Assembly: GCA_021030915.1 (NCBI GenBank) | Contig: JAGEMR010000124.1 | Coordinates: 1-64,000, forward strand | Length of the DNA stretch: 64,000 nucleotides | Reading direction: 5' to 3' | Source: Astrothelium macrocarpum | Lineage: Eukaryota > Ascomycota > Dothideomycetes > Trypetheliales > Trypetheliaceae | In this document: in pieces, positions 11,574-22,015 of the stretch | Position numbering within the stretch: the stretch's first letter is position 1 | How the letters are laid out: each line of letters opens with the position of its first letter | The notes under the pieces: generated by a model | Databases searched by the model: none | Seen by the model: the letters and a program-made list of their open reading frames with translations, nothing else | Told to the model about the DNA's origin: nothing | Position numbers and translations under genes: made by a program

Positions 11574-12553
11574 ATGAGAAATGATATGGACGGCTTCACG
11601 TCTGAGAAGGCCCTGCGCAATTTTGATCGGCTCGTTGAGCTGGGCATTGTGTGGTACGGACCGTCTGAGGGCATATTGCTGCACGACGAAGGATTTACGG
11701 TATGCACTGCTGAGAGCTTCTGGACTAAGCCATACTGCTCACATTGGATGACCAGTTTGAGATCCGTATCTGCTCGGGCTGGTCGCAGAAGCCCTTGACA
11801 GTCAATGACAAAGTTCCTTGCAGCGATGATGAAGCAGAGCCGCAAATGTTCGGTCCTGGGAGCGACATTGTGAAAAGCCATCCAGATCAGGTAGTGGGAC
11901 GTGTGAACAACACGCATATCATCGCTATCAATATCTATCCAGTATCCCGACCGCAGTATCTTTTGCTCAACGAAGATTCCTTTCGCTCACAAAACGATCC
12001 TATGGACCTAATTGACGTTGAAGCAGCTTGGAGTTTTATCCAATCTACTGAATCGTTCTTCATCATGTACAGTTGCACGGAAGAAGCCGGCTGTAGCAGA
12101 TTTCACAAACACATGCAGATAATCAAGAAACCAGAACAGGTAGAGACAGCAGGATCTGAATCGACGTCATTTCGCTTTTTCCCTGACTTGAAGCTGGAGG
12201 ACACCAAAGTGCCCTTTGTCTATTTTTTGCAATACTTCAACACCTCCCGCTCAGGACGACAAGCGAGCGCCACAGAGGTCTACGACGCGTATACGAGACT
12301 TCTCACGCAATGCAGGAAAGCTTTAAAGATCGATGGGACCGACACAACAACACTATGTCCACACAATATGATACTAGTGAGGAATTGGATCATAGTAATA
12401 CCAAGACGTCGGGGTACTTTCAACGGCGTCGGTGCAAATGCGGCTGGCATGATGGGCAATCCAACAGTGTCTCGTAAGGACTTGTACCAGGTTTGGAGAG
12501 ACACTGGTCCAGTGAATATTCTTCGGGAACTTGGGGTACCAGCACAGGAGTAG
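11574..12553 (+). CDS. ATP adenylyltransferase / Ap4A phosphorylase-like protein
   Basis: Exons 11574-11699 and 11756-12553 are joined in phase 0 (GFT then FEIRICSGW) and give 307 aa. Recognisable elements: an N-terminal block around NFDRLVELG, FGPGSDI, the catalytic HIT-like histidines in GCSRFHKHMQII, and a C-terminal part with CPHNMILVRNW, NAAGMMG and ending ILRELGVPA. The family phosphorolyses diadenosine tetraphosphate to ATP and ADP (yeast Apa1/Apa2 type), a nucleotide-signal clearing role. The start could also be the in-frame Met four codons later. A segment just downstream (12587-12680) is repeated near position 4000. No damage is visible in the coding region. Confidence 0.9.
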
Positions 12554-12586
12554 CCTGAAGTCGGCGCTAGCAATATGATGAAGATG

Positions 12587-12680
12587 GGTATGCCTGTTTT
12601 CGCGTTGGATGATGGGGCATTAGGACTCATTGTACCGACAAATTTGTGTAGGGAGAATAAGCTTCCAGTCGGCAGTGCAT
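12587..12680 (+). repeat. Better-preserved copy of the 4001-4093 segment
   Basis: In frame it reads MGMPVFALDDGALGLIVP then TNLCRENKLPVGSA and a stop (TAA). It looks like the C-terminal end of a protein, lying 33 bp past the stop of the Ap4A-phosphorylase-like gene. It is not in continuity with that gene. A diverged direct copy lies 8.6 kb upstream. The source gene is unrecognised; either a gene tail carried by duplication or an unknown repeat family would fit. Confidence 0.6.
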
Positions 12681-13388
12681 AAGTAAGACAAGCCAATGCT
12701 CAAACTATAGTCGCTGATCAGCCACTCAATTAGTCTGGTCGCGGAGCTTTGGGTATCCATTCTTGGAGTGATCCTTGCACTACGTCCATGATTTCCAAGC
12801 ATACAGACGACCATATGACAAAAAAACAATTCAATGGGAAAACCAGAAGCAGCCTGATCCAAGGCCTGCCAACAACTGGGATGGATGATCTCAGCAGTGA
12901 TTCAATCTCTGCTTAGCGTAGCAATGGGAGAAGATCAATGCCAACGCAGCCTATGAGCATGCGTGGCACTATTCTAGACATTAGCTTGAGTGGTCGACAA
13001 TTGAAAAAAGCGTTTTAGTTTCCGAATAATCCGTTATAGTCTTGAAACAGAACAAATTCGAACAAGGTAAAAGACAGCCGCCATGTTTGAGAGATTGAAA
13101 GAAGTTAGCTTGGAAGTGATGTAAGAGATGAATTAGCCCCTGCCGTTAGTAACGGATGGAAGCTTGTCCTCTAGCCTAGACGTACGTCAATTGCAACCAT
13201 TCACTCTTCCACTGTCATTGATTGGACTCAGGAAAAAGCAATCGCCTTGACAAATCTGCCCAACTGAGTTCAATGTAATCGCATTACCCCGAGAAATTGC
13301 TTCCGATTCATAAGACAAGAACGTCGCAGACTGCAACCCCAACCAACCATTTCACTTTTTAACACCCTCCTGCGCAATTCTTTTGATC
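12681..13388. other. Intergenic region, promoter side of the kinase gene
   Basis: About 0.7 kb with only short frames. No repeats or RNA genes were recognised. Confidence 0.6.
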
Positions 13389-14775
13389 ATGGCATCTTAT
13401 TTTATGGACCTCGTCTATTCGCTCACATGTTGTTTCCCCGGTAGCCCCCAATTGCGCATCAACTCGCGCAGCTTCAAGATATTGCGACTCCTTGGCGAGG
13501 TACTGTTTCCTCTCCGTCGCAAGCAGCTAACACGTGCTAACACTATCTTCAGGGCGGGTTTTCCTACGTATATCTCGTTCAAGACACATCAAATCATGCG
13601 CTCTATGCGCTCAAAAAAATCCGTTGTCCATTTGGCCAAGAATCCGTCGCTCTCGCACTGAAAGAAGTCGAAGCTTACACCCTCTTCTCCCCCCACCCCA
13701 ACATCATCCACAGCGTCGATCATTCTGTCTCCGCAGACAAGTCCGATCCAGGTGCCAAGACGGTGTACATCCTCCTCCCCTACTATCGACGAGGCAATCT
13801 ACAAGACCTAATCAATGCGAATCTCGTCAACCATACCAAGTTCCCCGAACGGAGACTCATGATGCTATTCTTGGGCGTATGCAAGGCGCTCAAAGCAATG
13901 CATCAATACCGAGTAGGGAAAGCGCCAGGGGGCGAGCGGAGCGTAAGAGGCGCACGGAAAGTTCGAGAGGAAGCTGCACAGGCAGATGAGGAGGCGCAAG
14001 ATGAGGTCGAAGCAAATAGCGGACGCCGAAGAGACCGGCGACAGATGACAATGGATGAAGTCGAGCAAGAGCCATTGATCGAGGACGAGGTGACACGGAG
14101 CCAAGAAGGCGTGCCACCAGGCGAAGTGAGAGCCTACGCGCATCGGGATATCAAGCCAGGTACCCATCCACCCAGCTGCCACCAACCCCTCCTCCCCTTG
14201 AATCCTCTCCTCTAACAGAAGCAACCACAGGCAACATCATGATCGACGACGACGGCAAAACCCCCATCCTCATGGACCTCGGCTCGCTCGCCCCATCACC
14301 CATCGCCATCACATCGCGGTCGCTCGCGCTCTCCGTGCAGGACACCGCAGCCGAGCACAGCACCATGCCGTACCGCGCACCCGAGCTCTTCGACGTCAAA
14401 ACCGGGTCCATCGTCGACACGAAAGTCGACGTGTGGTCGCTCGGCTGCACGCTGTACGCGTGTCTGGTCGGCAAGAGCCCGTTCGAGGCGCGCAGCGAGG
14501 AGACCGGCGGCAGTCTGAGTCTCTGCGTGCTCGGTGGCGATTGGAGGTTTCCGGGGGAGGGTCAGAGGGAGCAGAGGGGGAAGCAGAAGCAGAGTCCGCA
14601 GAGTGCTGGTGGGGGCCAGGAGGAGGAGGGGATTTCGGAGCCGGTGAAGGAGGTGGTGAGGAGGTGTTTGAAGGTTGAGCCGGGGGAGAGGCCTGATGTG
14701 GATGAGTTGATGGGGATTATTGAGGATGTGTTGGAGCAGTTGGGCGGGCCGGAGGGAGGTGTTGATGAGGAGTAG
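13389..14775 (+). CDS. Ser/Thr protein kinase of the Env7/STK16 (NAK-related) type
   Basis: Exons 13389-13499, 13553-14159 and 14231-14775 give 420 aa. The kinase fold is complete: glycine loop GEGGFSYVYLV, VAIK-equivalent YALKKI, E in the helix (KEVEAYTLF), catalytic loop HRDIKPGN, magnesium loop DLGS in place of DFG, PYRAPELF and DVWSLGCTLYA. The short N-terminus with Cys-Cys (TCCF) recalls the palmitoylation signal of yeast Env7 and human STK16, kinases of the vacuolar/Golgi membrane; membrane attachment here is inferred. Between helices D and E there is a charged, Glu/Arg-rich insert of about 70 residues. Another Gly/Gln/Glu-rich insert sits before the last helix. The DLGS variant is normal for this subfamily. 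Confidence 0.9.
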
Positions 14776-15017
14776 AGGGGAAGAAACGCACAAGAGTGGA
14801 TCGGGGAGAAGATTCCAACGTTATTTGGATATATAACATGTATGTGGAGGTTCGTTTCCTGTTCATTGTTTTCCTATATCAATTCTATCATGGCATGCTA
14901 GCGAGCGGCGCTCGCAGTGGCGTGTATTGTATCATTAGACGTTGGAACTCTTCAAAATATTGAACCAAAAATCAAGTCGCTTTCGCGTCCAATTCCGTCT
15001 CTTTTCCATTCAAACGC

Positions 15018-16322
15018 TCAAAATTTCGCAACCCTCCTCACACTCTCCTCGCCATTCCTCTTCTTCCCCACCAAATACCCCTCCCTCAACAACCGCGCAA
15101 TCATCTCCTCGTCCCCATGGTGGCGATTCGCTTCAAACTCCGGCTCCTCTCCGTACGCCACACGCGCCGCATCCACCAAAATCCGCGCCGTCATCCCAAA
15201 CACCCGGAATCGATTTTCCGGATGAATAATCCGATCCACACTCGATCCTTGATCCTCATATCCCTGTGCCTTTACCTTTCCTTCCTTTTCCTCGCTCCTA
15301 TCTCCTGTCGTTCCCGTCGTGGCATCCGCCTCTCTTCCCTTCTCCGCCTTCGCATCCCGCGTTTCCTGCTCTCCCACGGTCCCTACCTCGACCTTCGCCT
15401 GCGCAACGCTCCGTCGCGTCGCTGGCACGTAGAAATTATGCATCCGCCAGCGCGTCCCATGGAACTCTTGCCATTGCCCGCGGTACCAGCCTGGGTCGTT
15501 GGTGTGGTGCAGGAAGTCGTGAAAGGGCGCGGTGAAGACGGCGGCGACCTCGTGGGCGTCGAGGCGAGGGATGAGAGTGGTTTCGATGTCGGGGATGGGC
15601 GTGCTAGCATTGAGAGGAGATGATGAAGAGGATGGAGCGGTGAGATTTGGGGATTGTGGATTGGTCGGAGGAGCTTGTGGGAGAGGAGAGGTAGTGGAGG
15701 TGGTAGTGGTCTGAGGAGGATGGCTGGCTAGGCGGGAGGTTGAGGGGGCGAGGAAGGCAACGCACGGTCGGACGCCGAGATTGGTCATGGCGAGCTGGCA
15801 GGGAAATTCGGTGAGGTGTTCGACGCCGAAGGGTGGGGGAAGTTTGGAATCGACCAGAGGCAGACCGATCTCTTCGAAGGCCTCGCGGCGGGCGGTTTGG
15901 AAGGGTGTCTCTTGGGTTGAGTCCGCTTTGCCTACAATCATATCTTGTCAACATTATACTTCACGTATAGTCTTGTGTCTGGTGGATAGATAGTAATTTC
16001 GTACCTCCAGGCAATGCTGCTTGGCCAGCATCTATGTACAAATCAGTATCAGCGCTTCTTTGGGCTAATGATCTAGCAGACGTACAATTCTTGAGCGTGC
16101 TCGATCGTATTGTAAGAACGACTCTTAAATCACCTCTGCGATCCGCAAATAGGAGAATCAATACAGCTGCCCGTCGCGAGAGAGGTAAAGCGTGCCATGA
16201 CGTCGGCGGAGGGACATATGAACGAAGACGAGCAATGGCTTGCTACTCTGGTGTCAGTAATGCAATGTCATTTGTAAATCAGACGAGAGTCTAACCGCAG
16301 ACGTCGGCGTCAAACTCGCCAT
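15018..16322 (-). CDS. Nudix hydrolase, CoA diphosphatase (Pcd1/NUDT7)-like
   Basis: Four exons, 16322-16296, 16242-16086, 16031-16005 and 15931-15018, give 374 aa. Exons 1 and 3 are only 27 nt each; exon 3 supplies YAGQAALPG, which completes the sequence leading into the Nudix box GGKADSTQETPFQTARREAF...EEIGL (REAFEEIGL metal site). The start at 16322 gives MASLTPTSA, in phase with exon 2; the ATG at 16336 does not. The family cleaves CoA and its derivatives to phosphopantetheine products, often in peroxisomes, but no C-terminal SKL-like signal is present (ends VAKF). Compared with short relatives it carries a Ser/Thr/Pro-rich insert (about residues 150-190) and a Lys/Glu-rich insert before the final helices. 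Confidence 0.88.
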
Positions 16323-17231
16323 AGTGAATCAATCGTCTCACATTAGCCATTGTGGTCTGACAATGAGATAGGAAAGTTAGGCTGCGCAATGATTAATGTT
16401 TGGGTGGGGGCTCAAACTCCGAGGCTCGGGTGCATTTGATCTTACTTTTTTCTCCACGACTGATGGTTAAGGCACTGCCAGGACGGAGCATTAAGACGGA
16501 AAAACGAGCAGCATCTCAATGGGCTTTGTTAGAGCCTCATTCAGAATCAATTGTGTGTGACTGCAATATCGAAGATGAACCAATTAGAAACATGATTCGT
16601 TTTCGTTTCCGGAACGACGTGCCTCATGAACAGCTAGAGCCTTGCAGCCGGCCTTGGTTCCAATTGATGTGCCAACGTATCTCAACAAGAACTCGGTCTT
16701 GTCACACTTGTCAGTTCACACATGCTCCATCGATCCCGGCAACTCGCCTTGTCGCAAGAGGCATCGAACTTTGTCCAAGAAAGCCATGGCAAGATGAGAC
16801 TTTTACCAGCGATTTGGTTTTTGAAGTTTCGTATCCGAGCGTAATTTTTGATCTCGAACCTGAACAACCTTCTTATTCTCTTTCTGTCTCTCGGACCCAG
16901 CCTTTTCGGCAATATGGATATCAAGGCGCTTGTTCGGGCCTTAGTCAGTTCGCTCCAACATCTTCGTCTACAGAGATTACCCGGCATCATCTCGAACCCA
17001 ATGTGTCAAATCCTTTAACTCCCTAAGATTTTTGCTATCTGGATTGTGGCACGTCCTTTTGACCCATTCTCCTCTGCTCTGTACCAAGAGCATCACTTCT
17101 TATTCGTTGGAGAGCAATCACACAAATTGGTCGCGAATTCAGGACAAGTTGCTGGCGAGGTTTCTGAACTATCAATGGTGAAGTGAAGAGTCTTGTAGAG
17201 CTATTGGAAGGCTCTCGATATCTGAAACTAA
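16323..17231. other. Intergenic region, no gene supported
   Basis: A 208-codon plus-strand frame (16400-17026) is open but shows no motif and competes with another frame that reads in register with the decayed gene downstream from 16914 (begins MDIKALVRALVSS, stops at about 17016). The interval may hold the eroded 5' part of that gene and the Nudix promoter. Nothing else was recognised. Confidence 0.45.
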
Positions 17232-20200
17232 GTGCCTTGCGCAAGCGATTGCAAAGTGCAGAGCGAGCGCTCCAGCCGCTGGAAAGCAACAGTGTCTCTC
17301 TTCTCTATTACAAAGTCTGTTAACTTCAGACTTGCAGATGCTCCGTATAAGAGCAAAGACAGCTGTTCATTACAACATTGTTATCGCCGACTAATACGAG
17401 TATGTGATGAGGCTTTCTCACTTGCTGATCACCGTCTCATACAACTTACGGAACCTCGGCATATCGTACAGAGTCATCCAAGGCTATCTCAATATTATTA
17501 CTGACAACCATATCCTCTCTTGTGCACTTTCAGGTTCAAGCAGGGACAATTTGCCGCTTCTGATCCATTCCGTGTTATCTACGATGGGCAGGAGTCAAGG
17601 CTTTTTGGCTACGATGGACTTTACCATGGACTTTTGAAGCAGCGGCTCAGCAACAAAGAATCAAAGATAAAACCAGCAGTCGACGTTTATGGGATTGCCA
17701 GATCGCTAGCCAAAACGGCTCGACGAAAAAGATTGTCGATAGAACATCACTATGATCTTTCGAGCTTGATGGCAGCAAGTCTCAAAGCTGCTCTTAGCGA
17801 GGCACGCCAACTTCCTCTCGATAATGACGAAATCATTCTGTATGCCTTGGAATTTTGGAATTGCCAACCTATCCAATTTTATCCAGTACTAGTTCTCATA
17901 CTCAAGATGATTTTAACAGGAGTTGCTGGTTAAGAGAACGTTCCTCGCTCTCCAATTTCTTAGTCGTTCACACAGATATCATCTTTTGCGCCTATTTCTT
18001 AGCCTCTGTCCCGACAATACTCTGGATATTGAAGTTGACAAGGACTTGAAGACAAAGGGTTCGGGGATGTGTGGTTTAAGATTCTGCCCGATCCCATGTC
18101 TTTAAACATTTCACGAAGAATATTAAAGAATAGATAGGACACGACATCATCAAACACGTATCTATTAGGATCCCCAGTCTTATACCACTCGGAGTCACTC
18201 GGAGCGATAGGTGCAGACATCTCAATATCAACCACTCTTCCAGAGCATGGCGAACCCAGTTCTTTCGAAAATATACTTTCCATTCCGAAGGCATAGAAAA
18301 TGCAAACAGAGCGGGCCCGGGAGCTAAGCAGCCGAACCGTTAACGCATTGTTGGCTTTTTTCCTCCCGTTCGCGAGTGGGTTCCTAGATCTTGCACGAGG
18401 GACATTATTATGGGCTTGTCGTTTCTTTCGAGGTCCTCTTACAAACAGACGTCATTATTCCAGCGCATGCGTTAATGCTGCCGAACTTGTCCAGGTGCTT
18501 TCCGAGTTGTTGATCGTCAATGCCGCTTAAGACTTGGATCCCGTTAATTCGAAAGCAAGTGATATCCTCTTGTATTTACTCGAAACCGCCTGTTTGTGTC
18601 CGAGAGAACCCGCCTTTGCCGCACGAGACTGGACAACTGTGTTCGAGTCGGATCTTCGAGTTGGATCTAACGTTGTGCGTAAAAGAATTGCTTGGATTAC
18701 TGGGTCACTAAGAAAATCGCTTTTCTCGACGGATGTCTTGCTTGATGCCATCTTGAAGACCACGCTGGACGCCATGCTTGACTTGGAGGCAATTAGGCTA
18801 CGACAAGATCACGAGCACTTGAACTTGGATAAGATTCCCGATCCTTTATCCGTAAGGTGCAATAACCCAGTGACATTCTTTGAATCTTGTTCATAGTCAT
18901 TCAATATTGGACGAATCTGTGCTGAGTCGGATGACTTATTGATACAAGAACGGACCTTGGTGCAGCCTAATATTACTATCCTGTCTCCAGTTTGGTCGAG
19001 AGGCCTTCCTGTCCAATGTCTCACTCTGTTCAATCTTGGTGTGGAGAGTGCTCAGAACCTCACAGCATATGTCGCCTCACGTGCCACGGGTATTGTTCTT
19101 GCGGATCCTGAATTGGCATTTTCATCACTCCCAACAGACGAAGATACAAAAGGTGTTATAGATCCGTGCATTAATAATCACTATTATGCACTACGTATCT
19201 TTGTTGGATGAACTACTTCTAAGGAGGATCAAATGGAGCGTGGGCAGTAGACATGGAATTACGCACTGCATTATTTATCCTCGACGAATATTGGAAAAGC
19301 CAAAGCTTTGAGCCTTTGAGCAAGAGATTTCTTAAGTCTACGAATCACAAAAACCAATCATAACGATTCCAATAAGCGCTGTCTACTACTTCCAAGCATC
19401 GAAGAACCTAGACTGTCGACCGAATGGAACTCTATTGAACGTGACGTCGAGACTGAAAAGCAGCATCCATGTCCCTCTCGCATAGAGCTCATGGTTCTTT
19501 CGTTCAGCAAGCCTCCGGACCCAAAATCCATTTGCTCGCAACACTTTTCCACGGCTGGAAAATCCCCATTCCAGTAATGTCTTAGACCTGGACTCGATGA
19601 CTACTCGTGGCTTATAAACCAGTTTGGTCTTGAAATATTAAACGACGTACAGGAAGCGGTCATTGCGTCAGTGATGTTGTTTATAGATTCTGGACTTAAT
19701 GGACAGAGCTCCCGTCTGGTAAATGTGATGTTTCTATCAAATTCGGATGCTCAGTATCCTTCGTTTTTGCTCGATGAAGCCTTCCTGCTTCACCTAAGGA
19801 TTACTGAAGCTAAAGCGATCCCCATTTTGAGGACGCTCTTGCCTGTTGATCACCCAAGCTATTATTGTTACTCTGGGAACGAACCTGGGAAACAGCGATT
19901 AAAACGTCCGCCATTCCAAACCTGAGTATACTGGAACGTACATTGTATGTGTTGTTGTCTTTATTAGTTTCCTATGTCAAATCGCTATACGGATAATTTT
20001 ACAAGTCGTCATTCACAGATCAGGAGCATTTTCGTGGCATCGAATTCTTCTTTCCTCTCGTTTCTTAGCCAATCTATCTCCATAGTGGGCCGACACATTA
20101 CTGAGCCCTTTCGTTGAAGCAATACAAGCACTATTGCCGCCACGAAATCAGACAAAGAGAATTTCCAACCAAAAGGTGAACAGAACCAGGGGCCTAGAAT

Positions 20201-20327
20201 AATCCCAATACACGACTCAGCCCATCGGTCGCTCAAAATAATCACTCTCAAAGCCGGAAGTCAGTCAATACGTGATTCCTGACCGTCGCCACCAGATCGT
20301 GCGGATAATTTTCCCATCAGTATTTTC
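17232..20327 (+). pseudogene. Long decayed gene: one reading frame kept for about 3 kb with many stop codons
   Basis: Reading a single frame (codons starting at positions divisible by 3) from 17232 gives protein-like text between about 18 stops, for example FRVIYDGQESRLFGYDGLYH at about 17560, DWTTVFESDLRVGSNVV at about 18620 and DDYSWLINQFGLEILND at about 19600. Random sequence would give about 48 stops over this length. The frame stays the same and runs straight into the open 484-codon frame at 20328. Many stops are TAA/TAG that one C-to-T change from CAA/CAG would create. Some, notably a cluster at about 17931-18040 and one near 19950, may lie in introns. No family was recognised. A mutated former single-copy or duplicated gene is the simplest reading. 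Confidence 0.6.
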
Positions 20328-21782
20328 ATGATGAACACTCATGTCGATGCCCGAATTGCCACAGTGGATCACTTGCTAAACACGCTTGCTATTGCCCCAA
20401 GCTCAGAACGAGATAACATATTCGAATCCTTGGAGGGAGTGGTCCCGGGTGCAGCGTCAATCAAAGAACAATCTGCGCTTGGAGAAAACTGGCCAAATGC
20501 TAACAAGAATGGGACAGTCCCCGACATTTTCGATGATGACTTTGACATCCAGCGGTTACCACCTCTGGTGGACGCACTCGTTAACGCTGTCACTGGTCTG
20601 CAATGGTCGATGGATGAAGGGCTCCGGAAAGAACTCTTTGATCATATTTTATCTCCCATCATAGACGCATCCATTCTCAATAACCAACGCTGGATTGCAC
20701 TGTTCGCCAACTGCATAGGAGTTCCCTTCCCCATAGGATTACCAAGGCTGCCGGTGCGGCCTATAATTCTGGCCAAGGTTTTGCAACACTGCCCGATGTT
20801 CGTCCCAGAAGGTATGATCCATCTTTACGGACAATTTATCCTCAACAAGATGCAGCCGTCCTCGTACATGACAAAATTGAACGAGCATGTCCAGTGCTCT
20901 GCGGAAAAGCTCGGTTCCAGCGCAAGCCGCCATTGGTCAGATTTGTACAAACACGATCCTTACGCCTATTGTTACGGTGGTTTCGAACTTAGCAGCTTGC
21001 TTAAGGATAAGAAGCTTCTACAGATCTCACCAGGATTGACCAGCAGGATACCAGATGTGATCGGTGGTGTTGTATTCCGTCAAGCTCGTGTAGTGCTCGA
21101 AAACACCGCGGAAGAGTCTCTTGATCAATGGCATGGATTCATTAAAGGCCTGAGCCCTCCGCTTAAACAACAGGTAGAAACGCAGGAAGCCTGGAATAAA
21201 TTCGCAAAGCCAGTCTATCAACGCATCATAAATCTCGTACCCTTGCTAATGGCTTCAGTGGGAAATCCAGTCCGTTTCTATCCACTCAAAATCCTGCCTG
21301 TCATGCTTGACATGGAACTCAACCTATTGAATTATCCCTGCATGCCGGAGCCTGAAATATTGGAACAAACAAAGAAGTGTTTGGCCTTCACCAAGGAGCT
21401 CTGCGTGTATGTGGAAAGTCTTGTTGGACAGACATTCTCGAGAGGATTGCCGTACCATGAACAATTCGAATTGTTGAAGGATTTTACTCTTAGAGGCACA
21501 TGGCCGGAAGACCGAGCTCTGATCGCAAGCATGCTAAGTTCGGACTTGTTCTTATGCGGTGCAGGAGACACCCGCACTTGTCTACGTGACTGTCTTCGTG
21601 TACATCTTGCGACGACATTACTCAGAGAAGCAGAGGGGCCGCGTTCAAACAGTTGGATGCCTCTTGTCAAACACGTATTGAGAACTTGGTCCCAGTCTCC
21701 AAATCGTGAGATGAGATCGAACGCAGTCCATATCATCCGAACATTGCAAGGCATGCCGGTTCAGAAGAAATGGTTCACTTAG
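20328..21782 (+). CDS. Hypothetical protein, open 3' part of a longer decayed frame
   Basis: An uninterrupted 484-codon frame in the same register as the decayed sequence upstream. The protein is mostly helical and leucine-rich with no signal peptide or transmembrane segment; no motif was recognised. In-frame text before the first Met (for example DKENFQPKGEQNQGPRI, about 20150) is protein-like up to a TGA near 20280, which suggests that this is the C-terminal portion of a once larger protein of well over 1000 residues. It could still be a short functional gene starting at 20328 or 20331. An HEAT-like helical repeat fold is possible but not shown. Confidence 0.6.
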   Translation: MMNTHVDARIATVDHLLNTLAIAPSSERDNIFESLEGVVPGAASIKEQSALGENWPNANKNGTVPDIFDDDFDIQRLPPLVDALVNAVTGLQWSMDEGLRKELFDHILSPIIDASILNNQRWIALFANCIGVPFPIGLPRLPVRPIILAKVLQHCPMFVPEGMIHLYGQFILNKMQPSSYMTKLNEHVQCSAEKLGSSASRHWSDLYKHDPYAYCYGGFELSSLLKDKKLLQISPGLTSRIPDVIGGVVFRQARVVLENTAEESLDQWHGFIKGLSPPLKQQVETQEAWNKFAKPVYQRIINLVPLLMASVGNPVRFYPLKILPVMLDMELNLLNYPCMPEPEILEQTKKCLAFTKELCVYVESLVGQTFSRGLPYHEQFELLKDFTLRGTWPEDRALIASMLSSDLFLCGAGDTRTCLRDCLRVHLATTLLREAEGPRSNSWMPLVKHVLRTWSQSPNREMRSNAVHIIRTLQGMPVQKKWFT

Positions 21783-22015
21783 CTCCCCATGTTTGATGCT
21801 TGGAACGGTGCAACAAATTGTTGCAGGATATTCTGCCTTCATTCTTTTAGTGTTTGGCAATCAATGCGATGGTGTTTTCTAGAATCTGTTCTCGCTCTTT
21901 GACCGATGGGGCTGACATTAATGGACTCAGAAGTCTCGGGTCACCAATCAATTCAGGTGACCAAGAATGTAGAGACTCTGATGAAGAGTGCGTTTAGCTA
22001 CAGTCGTGTGCGACA

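Noticed and set aside
16400..17026. 208-codon plus-strand frame
   Set aside because: No recognisable domain, irregular residue usage, and a competing frame fits the decayed gene downstream better.
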